DNA of 64,000 nucleotides. Origin: Acidianus ambivalens. GTDB taxonomy: Archaea; Thermoproteota; Thermoprotei_A; Sulfolobales; Sulfolobaceae. Of the stretch, positions 1 through 8,181 are shown in pieces. The number at the start of each line of letters is the position of its first letter. Within the stretch, counting starts at the first letter, position 1. The position numbers and the translations under genes were made by a program. Where the stretch lies: contig NZ_CP045482.1 in assembly GCF_009729015.1 (NCBI RefSeq), positions 2,166,001-2,230,000 on the forward strand, read 5' to 3'. The notes beneath the pieces were generated by a model. It saw only the letters and a list, made by a program, of their open reading frames with translations. It was not told the DNA's origin and did no database searches.

Positions 1-350
1 CCATCAGTGGGAGGTTTAATTACAATACCTTTCTCTAAGCATGGTTCTACATCATAACTCTGATACTTACAATTTTGTGTTTCTATTAGAGAATAAAGTT
101 TAACTGGAGATTTCCAAACAATCGAATATGGAAAGATTTCTTTCAAGTAATTTTCAAAGTTATCAGCGATTCCAATTACAATTAGCGAACCTTTATCCTC
201 TCCGTCTTTAAACGTAATATCTGCAGGCTCTCTTATAATTTCTTGCATAAATCTTTCTGCAATTTGAGGACTTTGTTGTACTATTTCAAAGTTTTTAGAT
301 AGCATATATGTTAATGCGGTGGCGTATATTCCTCTTATCCTAATTTTCAT
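1..350 (-). CDS. Ribonuclease FAU-1 (RNase AU-1 family), N-terminal part, cut by window edge
   Basis: Open frame starting at an ATG at 350 and running off the window start, so only the N-terminal ~116 residues are visible. The opening MKIRIRGIYATALT followed by an IVQQSPQIAERF stretch is the characteristic start of the archaeal FAU-1/RNase AU-1 family, an AU-rich RNA-binding protein with an S1-like domain and a DUF402 phosphohydrolase-type fold, proposed to act in rRNA maturation. The start overlaps the 3' end of the aconitase gene by 11 nt on the same strand, so the two are probably co-transcribed. Family call is from recognised sequence; the C-terminal domain cannot be checked here. Confidence 0.8.
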   Translation of the reverse strand, partial: MKIRIRGIYATALTYMLSKNFEIVQQSPQIAERFMQEIIREPADITFKDGEDKGSLIVIGIADNFENYLKEIFPYSIVWKSPVKLYSLIETQNCKYQSYDVEPCLEKGIVIKPPTD

Positions 351-2781
351 CCTTTATCATCTTTTCTAAAACATATTTTAGAATACCTCCAGATTTTAGA
401 TATTCAATTTCAGTTTTAGTATTTGCTCTTAAAACACCAGACGTTTCCACTTTTCTCTCATTATTTTCAAATATTATTTTAACTCTACTTCCCGGATTCA
501 AATCAGTAAATTCTATTGAAACTAACTCGTCTCCTTTTATTCCCAATTTTCTCCAATCCTCTATTTCTATTGGTAAAACTCCCATTGCGACTAAATTACT
601 TCTATGTATCCTTTCAAAGCTCTCTGCTAATACCGCTTTAATGCCTAATAAAGCAGTAACTTTGGCTGCCCAATCTCTAGAGCTTCCGCTGCCATATTGC
701 TTACCTGCAACTATGACAAGTGGGATTCCTTCTTTTTTGTACTCCATTGCAATTTCATATACTGTACCTTCTCTTTTATCTGGGAAGTGTATAGTATATC
801 CTCCTTCTTTATTTACAAGGTAATTCTTAAGTTTCGGATTTGAAAATCCTCCTCTGATCATTACCTCGTGATTGCCTCTCCTAGCACCAAAAGTATTTAA
901 CTCCTTTACTCCAAGTGACAGAAGATATTTTCCTGCGTCGCTATCTGGAGATATAGGTCCTGCGGGTGAAATGTGATCAGTGGTTATTTTATCTCCTAAT
1001 AGTAAAAGTATTCTAGCTTTTTTAATTTCTAATTTTCCGTCTTCCTCTTTGAACCAAGGAGGCTCAACGATATACGTAGATTTAGGCCAATCGTAAATTG
1101 GAGAAGGAGTTACGGATAATTTTTCCCAGTTTTCGTCTCCTTTAAATATTGTGGAATATTGCGAAATATAGTATTCTGGGTTCATAGCTAGGTTCATATA
1201 AGAATTTATTTCCTCTAATGTAGGCCATATGTCTCTTAAGTATACAGGCTTACCGTTGGGGTCAAAAGCTATAGGCTCTTCATAGTTTATGTCAATCCTA
1301 CCTGCTATAGCAAAAGCTACAACGAGAATTGGTGATGCGAGGAACGTACCTTTAAGCAGTGGATTTATTCTTCCTTCAAAATTTCTATTACCGCTAATTA
1401 CAGCATAGGCCTCAATCCCGTAAGTCTTTATATCATTTTCAACTTCTTTGATTAAAGGTCCTGCATTACCTATGCACGTTGTACATCCAAAACCTACTAC
1501 GTGAAATCCTAGGGCTTCTAAATAAGGTAAGAGTCCTGCATCTTTTAGGTATTTTACAACTACTGGCGAGCCTGGAGCTAAACTGGTCTTCACATAAGGC
1601 TTGCTTCTTAACCCTAGTTCCACAGCCTTCTTGGCTAATATCCCTGCCCCTAGCATTACTGTCGGATTTGAAGTATTGGTACAACTAGTTATTGCAGCTA
1701 AGACTACATCTCCATCCTGGATTATATTTCCTTTTTTCTTTCTTTCTATTTTTAAGGAACCAAATTTAATTCTCTCATCAGGATTTTTTGGCCCAGCCAT
1801 TGATGGTTCTATTTCACTTAAATTTACCTCTACAACATCAGAATATTTAATTTCCTCTCTTTCATTATAAAATATTCCTAGTTCCATTGCAATTTTCTTT
1901 ACTTTATCTCCATCACGTCCAGTTAAATTAAGATATTTAACAGTTTGTTCATCTATAGGAAAATATCCTACAGTGGCCCCATATTCTGGAGCCATATTCG
2001 CTATAGTAGCCCTATCTTGAATTGTAAGTTTTGAGAGAGAACTGCCAAAAAATTCCACATATTTTCCTACAACTCCTTTTTTCCTTAACAGTTCTGTTAT
2101 ATATAGTACAACATCTGTGGGCGTAACTCCTTCTCTTATTTCTCCTTCAAGTTTTACTCCTATAACTTCTGGGACTATAGAATGATAAGGCTCTCCTAGC
2201 ATTACCGCTTCGGCCTCTAATCCTCCAACACCCCAACCTAAAATGCCTAAACCTCCTATCATTGTTGTGTGAGAGTCTGTTCCTATGACTATTTCCGGTT
2301 CATTATTATCGTTAATTACTTTACTTAAGTATTCTAAGTTTATTTGATGTATAATACCTTTACCTGGAGGGATAATTCTAAGATTCTTAAAGGATCGTTG
2401 TGCCCATTTTAAGAATTTATATCTCTCTTCGTTTCTTTCAAATTCTTTTTTCATATTAAGAGTTAATGAGTAAGACGTACCATAATAATCAACTTGGATT
2501 GAATGGTCTATAACTAAATCGCTTTGAATAATTGGATTAACCTTTTCTGGATTTAATCCTCTTCTAGCCAACTCAGATCTCATTTCTGCAAGATCTACCA
2601 ATAACGGAACTCCAGTATAATCTTGCATTATAACCCTAGTAGGCATAAAGGAAATTTCATTTCCAACTTTCCAATTTATTATAGCATCTAGGTCATCTTG
2701 AGTTATTTTTTCTCCATCAATATGCTTAGAAACGTTTATTGCTAAAACTCTTAAAGAGTAAGGAAGATTCTTTAGATCCAC
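340..2781 (-). CDS. acnA: Aconitate hydratase (AcnA/IRP type)
   Basis: Interconverts citrate and isocitrate in the cytoplasmic TCA cycle using a [4Fe-4S] cluster. Of 813 residues, cluster ligands are Cys367 (in ITSCTNTSNPT) and Cys433/Cys436 (in GFGCTTCIGN). The swivelling C-terminal domain has the GSGSSRDWAAK active-site segment near residue 690, and QDYTGVPLLVDLA lies near residue 55. The start is GTG at 2781. An in-frame stop lies just upstream, so the protein truly begins close to the LPYSLRVL block and lacks the roughly 40 residues that precede it in bacterial AcnA. A TATA-like stretch lies about 20 nt upstream, consistent with a leaderless mRNA. It is divergent from the 2818 gene and overlaps FAU-1 downstream. 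Confidence 0.95.
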   Translation of the reverse strand: MDLKNLPYSLRVLAINVSKHIDGEKITQDDLDAIINWKVGNEISFMPTRVIMQDYTGVPLLVDLAEMRSELARRGLNPEKVNPIIQSDLVIDHSIQVDYYGTSYSLTLNMKKEFERNEERYKFLKWAQRSFKNLRIIPPGKGIIHQINLEYLSKVINDNNEPEIVIGTDSHTTMIGGLGILGWGVGGLEAEAVMLGEPYHSIVPEVIGVKLEGEIREGVTPTDVVLYITELLRKKGVVGKYVEFFGSSLSKLTIQDRATIANMAPEYGATVGYFPIDEQTVKYLNLTGRDGDKVKKIAMELGIFYNEREEIKYSDVVEVNLSEIEPSMAGPKNPDERIKFGSLKIERKKKGNIIQDGDVVLAAITSCTNTSNPTVMLGAGILAKKAVELGLRSKPYVKTSLAPGSPVVVKYLKDAGLLPYLEALGFHVVGFGCTTCIGNAGPLIKEVENDIKTYGIEAYAVISGNRNFEGRINPLLKGTFLASPILVVAFAIAGRIDINYEEPIAFDPNGKPVYLRDIWPTLEEINSYMNLAMNPEYYISQYSTIFKGDENWEKLSVTPSPIYDWPKSTYIVEPPWFKEEDGKLEIKKARILLLLGDKITTDHISPAGPISPDSDAGKYLLSLGVKELNTFGARRGNHEVMIRGGFSNPKLKNYLVNKEGGYTIHFPDKREGTVYEIAMEYKKEGIPLVIVAGKQYGSGSSRDWAAKVTALLGIKAVLAESFERIHRSNLVAMGVLPIEIEDWRKLGIKGDELVSIEFTDLNPGSRVKIIFENNERKVETSGVLRANTKTEIEYLKSGGILKYVLEKMIKDEN

Positions 2782-2817
2782 GAGAATTTAATACTTTATA
2801 AGATATTAAGGTTTAGC

Positions 2818-3453
2818 ATGGAGGCTAACCTTGTTTCATTATGCAAGAAATGTAAGGCTTTAGGATATTTTGGATCTTATGTGAGAAAAGAAGATTACGT
2901 GGAAGGAGTATCTGATATAAATATATTTGCAATTTCTGACGATAAGTCTTTACTCTTAGAACTTGGTAGTTACAACGGAATTTCTCCTATCGTAATTTCA
3001 GAAGAAAAATTTAGAGAAATATGCGAAAGTGGCGATATTATTTGCTATTATATACTTTATGACTCCAAATTAATCTGTGGAGAATTACCAAAGGTTGAAT
3101 TCGCAATAAATGATAATACTTGCGAAAGGCTGAAGATGTCTTCCTCGTCTTTTATTAAGTTAAGTTTTGAGGCTTTCAAAAGAAATGATGAAATAGGTAC
3201 GTTAGAAAACGCATATAGGGCAATAAGAAGCCTTATCCAATATATTTCTTGTTCTTCTTTAAGGAAGATACCCATTTCCAACTCAGAAATTAAAGAAACT
3301 TGTATAAAATTAAATTTGAATTTTTGCAAGGAATTTGATAACTTAATCTTACTACGTAATATGAAAAGTCCTTTAACTCCATGGGCTCTAAATAGAATAT
3401 ATAATATAATTAACTCTCAAATTAAAATGGATTTTTCCTCGACTCCTATTTAG
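2818..3453 (+). CDS. MNT-like nucleotidyltransferase domain with HEPN-like C-terminal part
   Basis: A 211-residue protein. Residues 16-40 read as a minimal nucleotidyltransferase core, with the GS motif at 19-20 and the expected second motif at 32-35. The latter is S-D-I-N, so the usual second metal-binding Asp is Asn. The helical C-terminal half (about residues 105-200, with conserved-looking AYRAIRSLIQY) resembles a HEPN-type four-helix region. MNT and HEPN proteins are usually separate toxin-antitoxin partners or sugar/antibiotic transferases; here both parts seem joined. It is divergent from aconitase with only 36 nt between starts. Function unknown; the altered acidic motif may mean loss of transferase activity. 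Confidence 0.5.
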   Translation: MEANLVSLCKKCKALGYFGSYVRKEDYVEGVSDINIFAISDDKSLLLELGSYNGISPIVISEEKFREICESGDIICYYILYDSKLICGELPKVEFAINDNTCERLKMSSSSFIKLSFEAFKRNDEIGTLENAYRAIRSLIQYISCSSLRKIPISNSEIKETCIKLNLNFCKEFDNLILLRNMKSPLTPWALNRIYNIINSQIKMDFSSTPI

Positions 3454-3490
3454 AGAAAAATTAAATAATATGTATGCAAAATAATTACAT

Positions 3491-3952
3491 ATGTCAGAGG
3501 CTCAAAGAGATATTGAAAGAGCAGAGGAATACGAGGAAACAACGCCAAGAACTTCTGTCTTAGGTGAGAACAGATTTGAATTATCTACTGGACTAATAAT
3601 TGCAGCTAGATATGCAGATAAGTTAAGGAGAGTAGCCTTAGTGGCGTTAAGTAAGATGGTTCCTAAAGATATTATAATAAGGGATGTATCCGAATTTAAT
3701 AAGAATTTATACGATAAAATAGTAAATCAAATGAAAATTGATAAATTAGATGTAATAAAAATAGTTGTATCTGTTAGTTACGACAAATCTCAAAATAAAT
3801 TAATTTTTGAGGATACTAAAATTATAAGATATTACACAGAGGAGGAATGCAAAAAGCAGTATGAGTCAGTAATTCAAGAGAATGAAAAACTAAAAAAGGA
3901 AATAGGCGAAATAAGGAAAAAATTATCTGACTTACTTGGTTCAGTTCAATAA
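3491..3952 (+). CDS. DUF2258-like conserved crenarchaeal protein
   Basis: A 153-residue soluble protein. The region around 30-110 (FELSTGLIIAARYADKLRRVALVAL) matches my memory of DUF2258, a family restricted to Crenarchaeota and without established function. The last ~40 residues are a charged coiled coil (KKQYESVIQENEKLKKEIGEI), suggesting oligomerisation. The gene follows the MNT-like gene by 37 nt on the same strand, and a TATA-like AT stretch precedes it, so it may have its own leaderless promoter. Confidence 0.6.
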   Translation: MSEAQRDIERAEEYEETTPRTSVLGENRFELSTGLIIAARYADKLRRVALVALSKMVPKDIIIRDVSEFNKNLYDKIVNQMKIDKLDVIKIVVSVSYDKSQNKLIFEDTKIIRYYTEEECKKQYESVIQENEKLKKEIGEIRKKLSDLLGSVQ

Positions 3953-3965
3953 TATTCTTTTTCTT

Positions 3966-4253
3966 TTACCCTTTAATTAAACCTATCACTAGGCCTATAA
4001 TAAAAGCAATAGAATTGTATGGAAGTAATCTAATATAAGACGAAACTTCACTTTCAGCTTTTGAAGCCTGCTGGCCTAATGTTATCAAGCCATGCTCTAC
4101 TGTGCTAGGAGATATGACGCCTATTGCGATAAGAATAATTATAATTGCAAGAATTATTATGCCTATTTGAAATATTTTCTTTATTAGTATTCCTACTAAT
4201 AAGCCAAGAACAAACGCTATAACTAACGATAGTACATCTGTTGTAGAGATCAT
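3966..4253 (-). CDS. Small membrane protein, two to three TM segments
   Basis: 95 residues. An N-terminal hydrophobic segment (about 8-32) is followed by another very hydrophobic Ile-rich one (32-50); an amphipathic stretch and a C-terminal hydrophobic helix (about 76-94) complete it. Family not recognised. It ends 14 nt from the convergent DUF2258 gene. An ATG start at 4253 with AT-rich upstream DNA supports it as a real gene; function is unknown. Confidence 0.55.
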   Translation of the reverse strand: MISTTDVLSLVIAFVLGLLVGILIKKIFQIGIIILAIIIILIAIGVISPSTVEHGLITLGQQASKAESEVSSYIRLLPYNSIAFIIGLVIGLIKG

Positions 4254-4356
4254 TCAACTAAAAATGTCTATAAAAGATCTATTAAGGTTTTTGCCACAAA
4301 ACTCTAATAATAATAAAACTTATGACTTAATAAACAATAACTTTCTTCATAAAAAT

Positions 4357-4740
4357 TTATTGTGCTTCAGCCATTACTGGTAAGTGTTCTTTTAGGTTTT
4401 CTTTTACTTTACTAACTAGTGCTTCTAGATCTTCTGCAATTTTCTTATATAGATACTCATTATCTACCCAATATACATAGCCTGGTCTTCCTTTCTTTTT
4501 ATCTTCTTCAATTTTATCTCTCATTATTAATCCTTTATAGATTAAATTATTTATAGACTTACTAATTGATGCTTTAGTTACTTTTAATGTTTCAGCTAAT
4601 TCGTCTGTTGATATCTTTCCTTTTTTAGACATTATTACGTGTAGTACTTCTACATCACTCTTGGATAGGCCGTATAAGAACGCCATTACTTCGTGTATGT
4701 CGACTTCTCTTCCATCGGGGAATTTTATCCTTTCTGCCAT
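4357..4740 (-). CDS. Lrs14-like winged-helix transcription regulator
   Basis: 127 residues. The N-terminal FPDGREVDIHEV and FLYGLSKSDVEVLHVI blocks, followed by a winged helix (about 35-95) with recognition helix TKASISKSINNLIYKGLI and a wing containing KKGRPGYVYWV, are typical of the Lrs14-like family of Sulfolobales. Some members of that family regulate biofilm formation or motility. The C-terminal ~30 residues are probably a dimerising helix. It is transcribed away from the 5007 regulator across a 266-nt spacer holding repeated GTTAATTA motifs, so autoregulation or mutual control is plausible. Confidence 0.8.
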   Translation of the reverse strand: MAERIKFPDGREVDIHEVMAFLYGLSKSDVEVLHVIMSKKGKISTDELAETLKVTKASISKSINNLIYKGLIMRDKIEEDKKKGRPGYVYWVDNEYLYKKIAEDLEALVSKVKENLKEHLPVMAEAQ

Positions 4741-4891
4741 TTTTCCTCTAATCTAATTATACTGTATTCTAAATTTAAAAAAAGTATGTTTATTAAAATA
4801 AGCAAAAATATACGTTTAGGTAAATATGTATACATAAATGAACATATATTCACATAAATATATACAACTTAGATACATGAGCGTAAACCGT

Positions 4892-4951
4892 GTTAATTAG
4901 AACATAATAATAGATTGTTTGGAAAAGAAATAATTAACTCTGTTAATTAAC
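4892..4951. promoter_or_regulatory. Repeated GTTAATTA operator-like motif between divergent regulators
   Basis: GTTAATTA occurs at 4892-4899 and at 4942-4949. Its reverse complement TAATTAAC is at 4931-4938, forming a perfect 8-bp inverted repeat with a 3-nt centre (4931-4949). The cluster lies between two small DNA-binding regulators transcribed divergently from 4740 and 5007. Operator function is inference; in AT-rich DNA part of this could be chance. Confidence 0.35.
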
Positions 4952-5006
4952 TCCTCCCTAAGTTATATTATATTTAATATTTATTCCATTAAGATAACAT
5001 TCATTC

Positions 5007-5324
5007 ATGAAATGGCAAACTGAATGTGAAAAAGCTTACTCTCTTGTTGTCCCGTATTTAAGAACTATACTTATTAAAAAATTAATAGATAGGGGAGTTC
5101 CGATAAGAAGAGCTTCCAAGATTGTAGGATTATCTATAACGTCTTATGAGAAGCACATAAAGGATGATAAAATTAAGAAAATATTAATGAATGAAGATAT
5201 AAATGATATGCTTGATGCGCTTGCCAGCAGGCTTTATTCTGGAGACAAGATAGAACCTACCACTTTTTGCCTTGTGTGCTCTGCAACAAGGAAAATCTTT
5301 GATTTATCTCCTTGTATTTTCTAA
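5007..5324 (+). CDS. COG2522-like HTH regulator, short form
   Basis: A 105-residue protein with an N-terminal helix-turn-helix (about 20-52: LKKL.DRGVPIRRASKIVGLS type) and a C-terminal segment with two Cys (FCLVC). The layout resembles the first ~120 residues of the ThiR-like protein encoded at 29019 in this window, which has the same HTH followed by a short Cys-containing region. Effector domain is absent. TATA-like DNA lies about 30 nt upstream. It probably controls nearby genes, but its target is unknown. Confidence 0.55.
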   Translation: MKWQTECEKAYSLVVPYLRTILIKKLIDRGVPIRRASKIVGLSITSYEKHIKDDKIKKILMNEDINDMLDALASRLYSGDKIEPTTFCLVCSATRKIFDLSPCIF

Positions 5325-5356
5325 GCTTTTTATTTTAGTTCACTCAAAAAATAGCT

Positions 5357-5941
5357 ATGACAAAAATTCTGAGTAAATCCAAAATAGGGAATAAGTTAGT
5401 TGTAAAATTCGATACTAAGTTGCAATTTAACCCAGGAAATACTATTGACGTCATTATCGATAATGATAGGCGTACATTTTCAATAGCAAGTGCATCATGG
5501 GAAAATTTTATAATGATAACTACAAATATTAGAAATTCCCCATTTAAACAAAAATTATTGATGCTAAAAGAAGGAGACGAGGTAAAAATAGAAGGCCCGT
5601 ACCAAGATGAATTTGTCATAAAAGACTCTCCTAAACATGTATTTGTAACTAAGGGTATTGGAATAACTCCAGTTAGATCTATGGCTCTATACTTGCTTAA
5701 AAATTCTCAAAATGTTATTATATATTATCAACCGGACGAGGATGGAGTAATTTTATTTAAAGAAGATCTTGGCAATATAATGAAAATAGAACAGATAAGC
5801 GATAAAATATTTAAGGAAAATCAAGATGCTATGTTTTACATAAGTGGAGAACCAGAATTTACTAAAATTGCTACTAAAATTGCAGTTGATAACGGAATAA
5901 AACCTGGTAAGATAGTTGTAGAGCCATTTAGTGGATATTAA
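5357..5941 (+). CDS. FNR-like flavin/NAD(P)H oxidoreductase domain protein
   Basis: 194 residues with the ferredoxin-NADP reductase fold. The flavin-binding RRTFSIAS motif lies near residue 38, a short FAD/FMN barrel follows (1-95), and the nucleotide-binding GIGITPVRSM motif is near residue 103. It lacks a ferredoxin or other partner domain and is shorter than standard FNRs, so it may work as a separate reductase subunit for an iron-sulfur or flavin partner. It is the gene after the HTH regulator (33-nt gap) and could be controlled by it. Substrate not identifiable. Confidence 0.7.
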   Translation: MTKILSKSKIGNKLVVKFDTKLQFNPGNTIDVIIDNDRRTFSIASASWENFIMITTNIRNSPFKQKLLMLKEGDEVKIEGPYQDEFVIKDSPKHVFVTKGIGITPVRSMALYLLKNSQNVIIYYQPDEDGVILFKEDLGNIMKIEQISDKIFKENQDAMFYISGEPEFTKIATKIAVDNGIKPGKIVVEPFSGY

Positions 5942-5946
5942 GTAAA

Positions 5947-5994
5947 TCAGACCACTGTTTTATTTCATTGTTCAAAACTCGGCAAAGTCATCAT
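5947..5994 (-). ncRNA. C/D box sRNA candidate (second of a tandem pair)
   Basis: Read on the minus strand: box C ATGATGA (5994-5988), 12-nt guide CTTTGCCGAGTT, D' box TTGA (5975-5972), 3-nt spacer, C' box ATGAAAT (5968-5962), 11-nt guide AAAACAGTGGT, D box CTGA (5950-5947). This is the spacing of archaeal 2'-O-methylation guide RNAs. The first guide is complementary to AACUCGGCAAA, which I recall as a conserved segment of archaeal 23S rRNA upstream of the CCCCGUAACUUCGGG region. That target match is from memory. It sits in the spacer between two convergent protein genes. Confidence 0.6.
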
Positions 5995-6026
5995 CATGAT
6001 TACTATCAAATGCTGTGATATTTAAA

Positions 6027-6075
6027 TCAGACGCTGGCGTATTCGTCATTAATCAGTAGCATGATCAATCATCAT
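6027..6075 (-). ncRNA. C/D box sRNA candidate (first of a tandem pair)
   Basis: Minus strand: box C ATGATGA (6075-6069), 12-nt guide TTGATCATGCTA, D' box CTGA (6056-6053), 3-nt spacer TTA, C' box ATGACGA (6049-6043), 12-nt guide ATACGCCAGCGT, D box CTGA (6030-6027). The 12/3/12 spacing is canonical. Box C contains the TGA stop codon (6074-6072) of the upstream gene on the same strand, so the RNA is probably processed from the 3' end of that mRNA. A second sRNA starts 33 nt downstream. Targets of both guides were not recognised. Confidence 0.65.
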
Positions 6076-7286
6076 ATGAAAAAAGCGTTTAGCCATCCTC
6101 TTCTCCTAAGAGTATTAAATATTTCTTTTCTCAAATTAACCTTATCTTTAAGTGGGCAATCATTACATTCTCTAATATCTTCTCCTTTTATGGAATAATA
6201 CCAGAAAGAGATTGGATCTACTATGCTTATCTGATTATTAACATTCTGTAAAGCAAAAGGCATGTCAGTCATCATGGAATGAATTTCTATAACATCTTTT
6301 AATAAGCTTCTTGCATCGCTCTTAGATATTGCTAAATTAAGGAAATTAGAGAATAACTTATCATAATTCGAAAAATCTAAAATCCCATTTCTGGCAGATT
6401 GTGAGAAGGACGCAAATAGATACTCATTAATTTCCAATTTTCCAGAATTATGAAAATCTACTAGGCTAATCCCTCCTATTCTCAGTATTTTCTCATCTTT
6501 TTTTACAAATAAGCCAGCATAAAGTCTCCCTTTATTTAAACTGCTTAAATCGAAAAATTCTAATTCCTCAGTTCTTAGTCCTCCTTTATACGTTGATAAA
6601 AAGAATTTCCCTACTCTTTTATTAGCACTTCTACCTTCAAATTCTCCCTTTCCTTTATCACCATTATCTATAAAAGCAGCAGTAAAGAACGTTATATTAT
6701 CTAGGGTAGTTAGCGGATTTCCATTATGCGGGTCTAACTTATTTGTGAATAATACTAAATAAAGTAATTTTAAATCTGGGCTAGCCGGTTCTATTTTTCC
6801 GTTCACTATACTTACGTTATTAACCATGAAATCAAAGTAGCTCGTTGCACCTATTTCTGGAACATAAGCTATAAGCTTTCCTTGATTAGATAGTAAAGGC
6901 ACTACATAGAAAGGTTCTGAAACCTTCCTTAATTCGCTTATAATATCAGGCAAGTTATCTTTTTTCTCTCTGGGCTTTCTCTCCTCTCTCTTAGGAATAC
7001 AATTTGTAAATAATGCTACATCAGAAATTTTTACGTCAGTAATTTCCTTACCTATATATTCCTCTACTTCGTCTATAAAATCTAGTACCGCTCTATGAAA
7101 AGTTGTTTTATCAAATGTTTTTTTAATTGTCTTTACTTCTCCATCTTGCGTACATATATACGCAGTGAAAGAATACTCGTCGTTTTTAGTTAGCAGAATA
7201 GGAATATTATCTTCAGTAGTTAAAGCTGCTATGGATCCGTTCTCGGCATGTTCAAGTAAGTAGCTTATCATGTCATAAGCTTTCAT
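6072..7286 (-). CDS. Conserved-type hypothetical protein with C-terminal CxxC
   Basis: A 404-residue soluble protein from the ATG at 7286; a TTG three codons upstream is also possible. The N-terminal ~110 residues look like a small alpha/beta domain. A Lys/Arg-rich linker (REERKPREKKD) follows, then a larger beta-rich domain, and near the C-terminus an ECNDCPLKDKV element that could bind metal. I do not recognise the family. Its stop codon is embedded in box C of a downstream C/D sRNA, so transcription of the two is probably linked. Confidence 0.6.
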   Translation of the reverse strand: MKAYDMISYLLEHAENGSIAALTTEDNIPILLTKNDEYSFTAYICTQDGEVKTIKKTFDKTTFHRAVLDFIDEVEEYIGKEITDVKISDVALFTNCIPKREERKPREKKDNLPDIISELRKVSEPFYVVPLLSNQGKLIAYVPEIGATSYFDFMVNNVSIVNGKIEPASPDLKLLYLVLFTNKLDPHNGNPLTTLDNITFFTAAFIDNGDKGKGEFEGRSANKRVGKFFLSTYKGGLRTEELEFFDLSSLNKGRLYAGLFVKKDEKILRIGGISLVDFHNSGKLEINEYLFASFSQSARNGILDFSNYDKLFSNFLNLAISKSDARSLLKDVIEIHSMMTDMPFALQNVNNQISIVDPISFWYYSIKGEDIRECNDCPLKDKVNLRKEIFNTLRRRGWLNAFFI

Positions 7287-7416
7287 GGAATCCAATTATC
7301 TAAAAGATAAAATTAAGCCTTTTCTCATTTTCATTTTTGTCATGCTGATGTTTTTAATAAGGTGAAACAGTATTTACAATGATAAGTTTATATTTATCAA
7401 ACTAAAAGTAGTTTAT

Positions 7417-8181
7417 ATGCAATATACCGAAGAAGTAACAGTTCCTATTGGTAAAACGTGGATTAATACAGTAATGTCTAATCCATATTACGTTTCAGGA
7501 ATCTTAGGTCATGTTACTCTTCTAAAAGTTTATGATAAAGTTAAAAACGATTATTTCCCTCCATCTGACGTAAAAGAAGCTGATAATAAATTCTTATCAG
7601 CTTTGGTCTTACAAGACGAGAAAGGTAAAGTTATTGTATATCAAGGAGAATTTACAGGCCCAAATGTTCTGCCTAATTATATAGAATATTATCTTAAAAC
7701 TAATGACGAGAAAATTGAGATTAAACTAAACTTTCAACTTCAAGAAAGAACAGATGGAACAAAAATTAATATAGGATGTGAATTTATTCAAAGAAAAGGA
7801 TTCTTTGACTTTTTCTCTAAAAACTATGGTAAGTTTGACGAGCATCTAGTTAAAGGTCACATCATTCCATTTCTCAACTCTTCCTTAACTAAATTTACTG
7901 TAATGAGAAAAATCTATGATGAAACGCTAGAACTTAACAAAGCGTTAATAAAATTAAGGGAATTACCTAAAACTTCTGGAGTTATAATGATTAAGAGTAA
8001 TTCATTAGATTTTACTGGATATTTTAATGATAATGGGATTATTGGATCAGAATTAAAGTATAATGACAAATTGTATAATAATGCAGAAGCTTTAGCGGAA
8101 TTAATTAAAGTTAGAAACGAAAAGGTTAAAATGGTAATTTATGAATTACCTATTCACGATATTAGATTAACTTTTAGCTAA
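7417..8181 (+). CDS. SRPBCC/START-like protein (DUF3211-like)
   Basis: 254 residues. The first ~160 read like a helix-grip (SRPBCC) domain, with the typical opening strand YTEEVTVPIGKTW, followed by SNPYYVSGILGHV and a long C-terminal helix. It resembles the Sulfolobales-restricted DUF3211 family. The remaining ~90 residues form a second alpha/beta segment. A TATA-like TTTATATTTATC lies about 28 nt upstream, so the message is probably leaderless. The 3' end overlaps the convergent MscS gene by 15 nt. Ligand unknown. Confidence 0.5.
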   Translation: MQYTEEVTVPIGKTWINTVMSNPYYVSGILGHVTLLKVYDKVKNDYFPPSDVKEADNKFLSALVLQDEKGKVIVYQGEFTGPNVLPNYIEYYLKTNDEKIEIKLNFQLQERTDGTKINIGCEFIQRKGFFDFFSKNYGKFDEHLVKGHIIPFLNSSLTKFTVMRKIYDETLELNKALIKLRELPKTSGVIMIKSNSLDFTGYFNDNGIIGSELKYNDKLYNNAEALAELIKVRNEKVKMVIYELPIHDIRLTFS

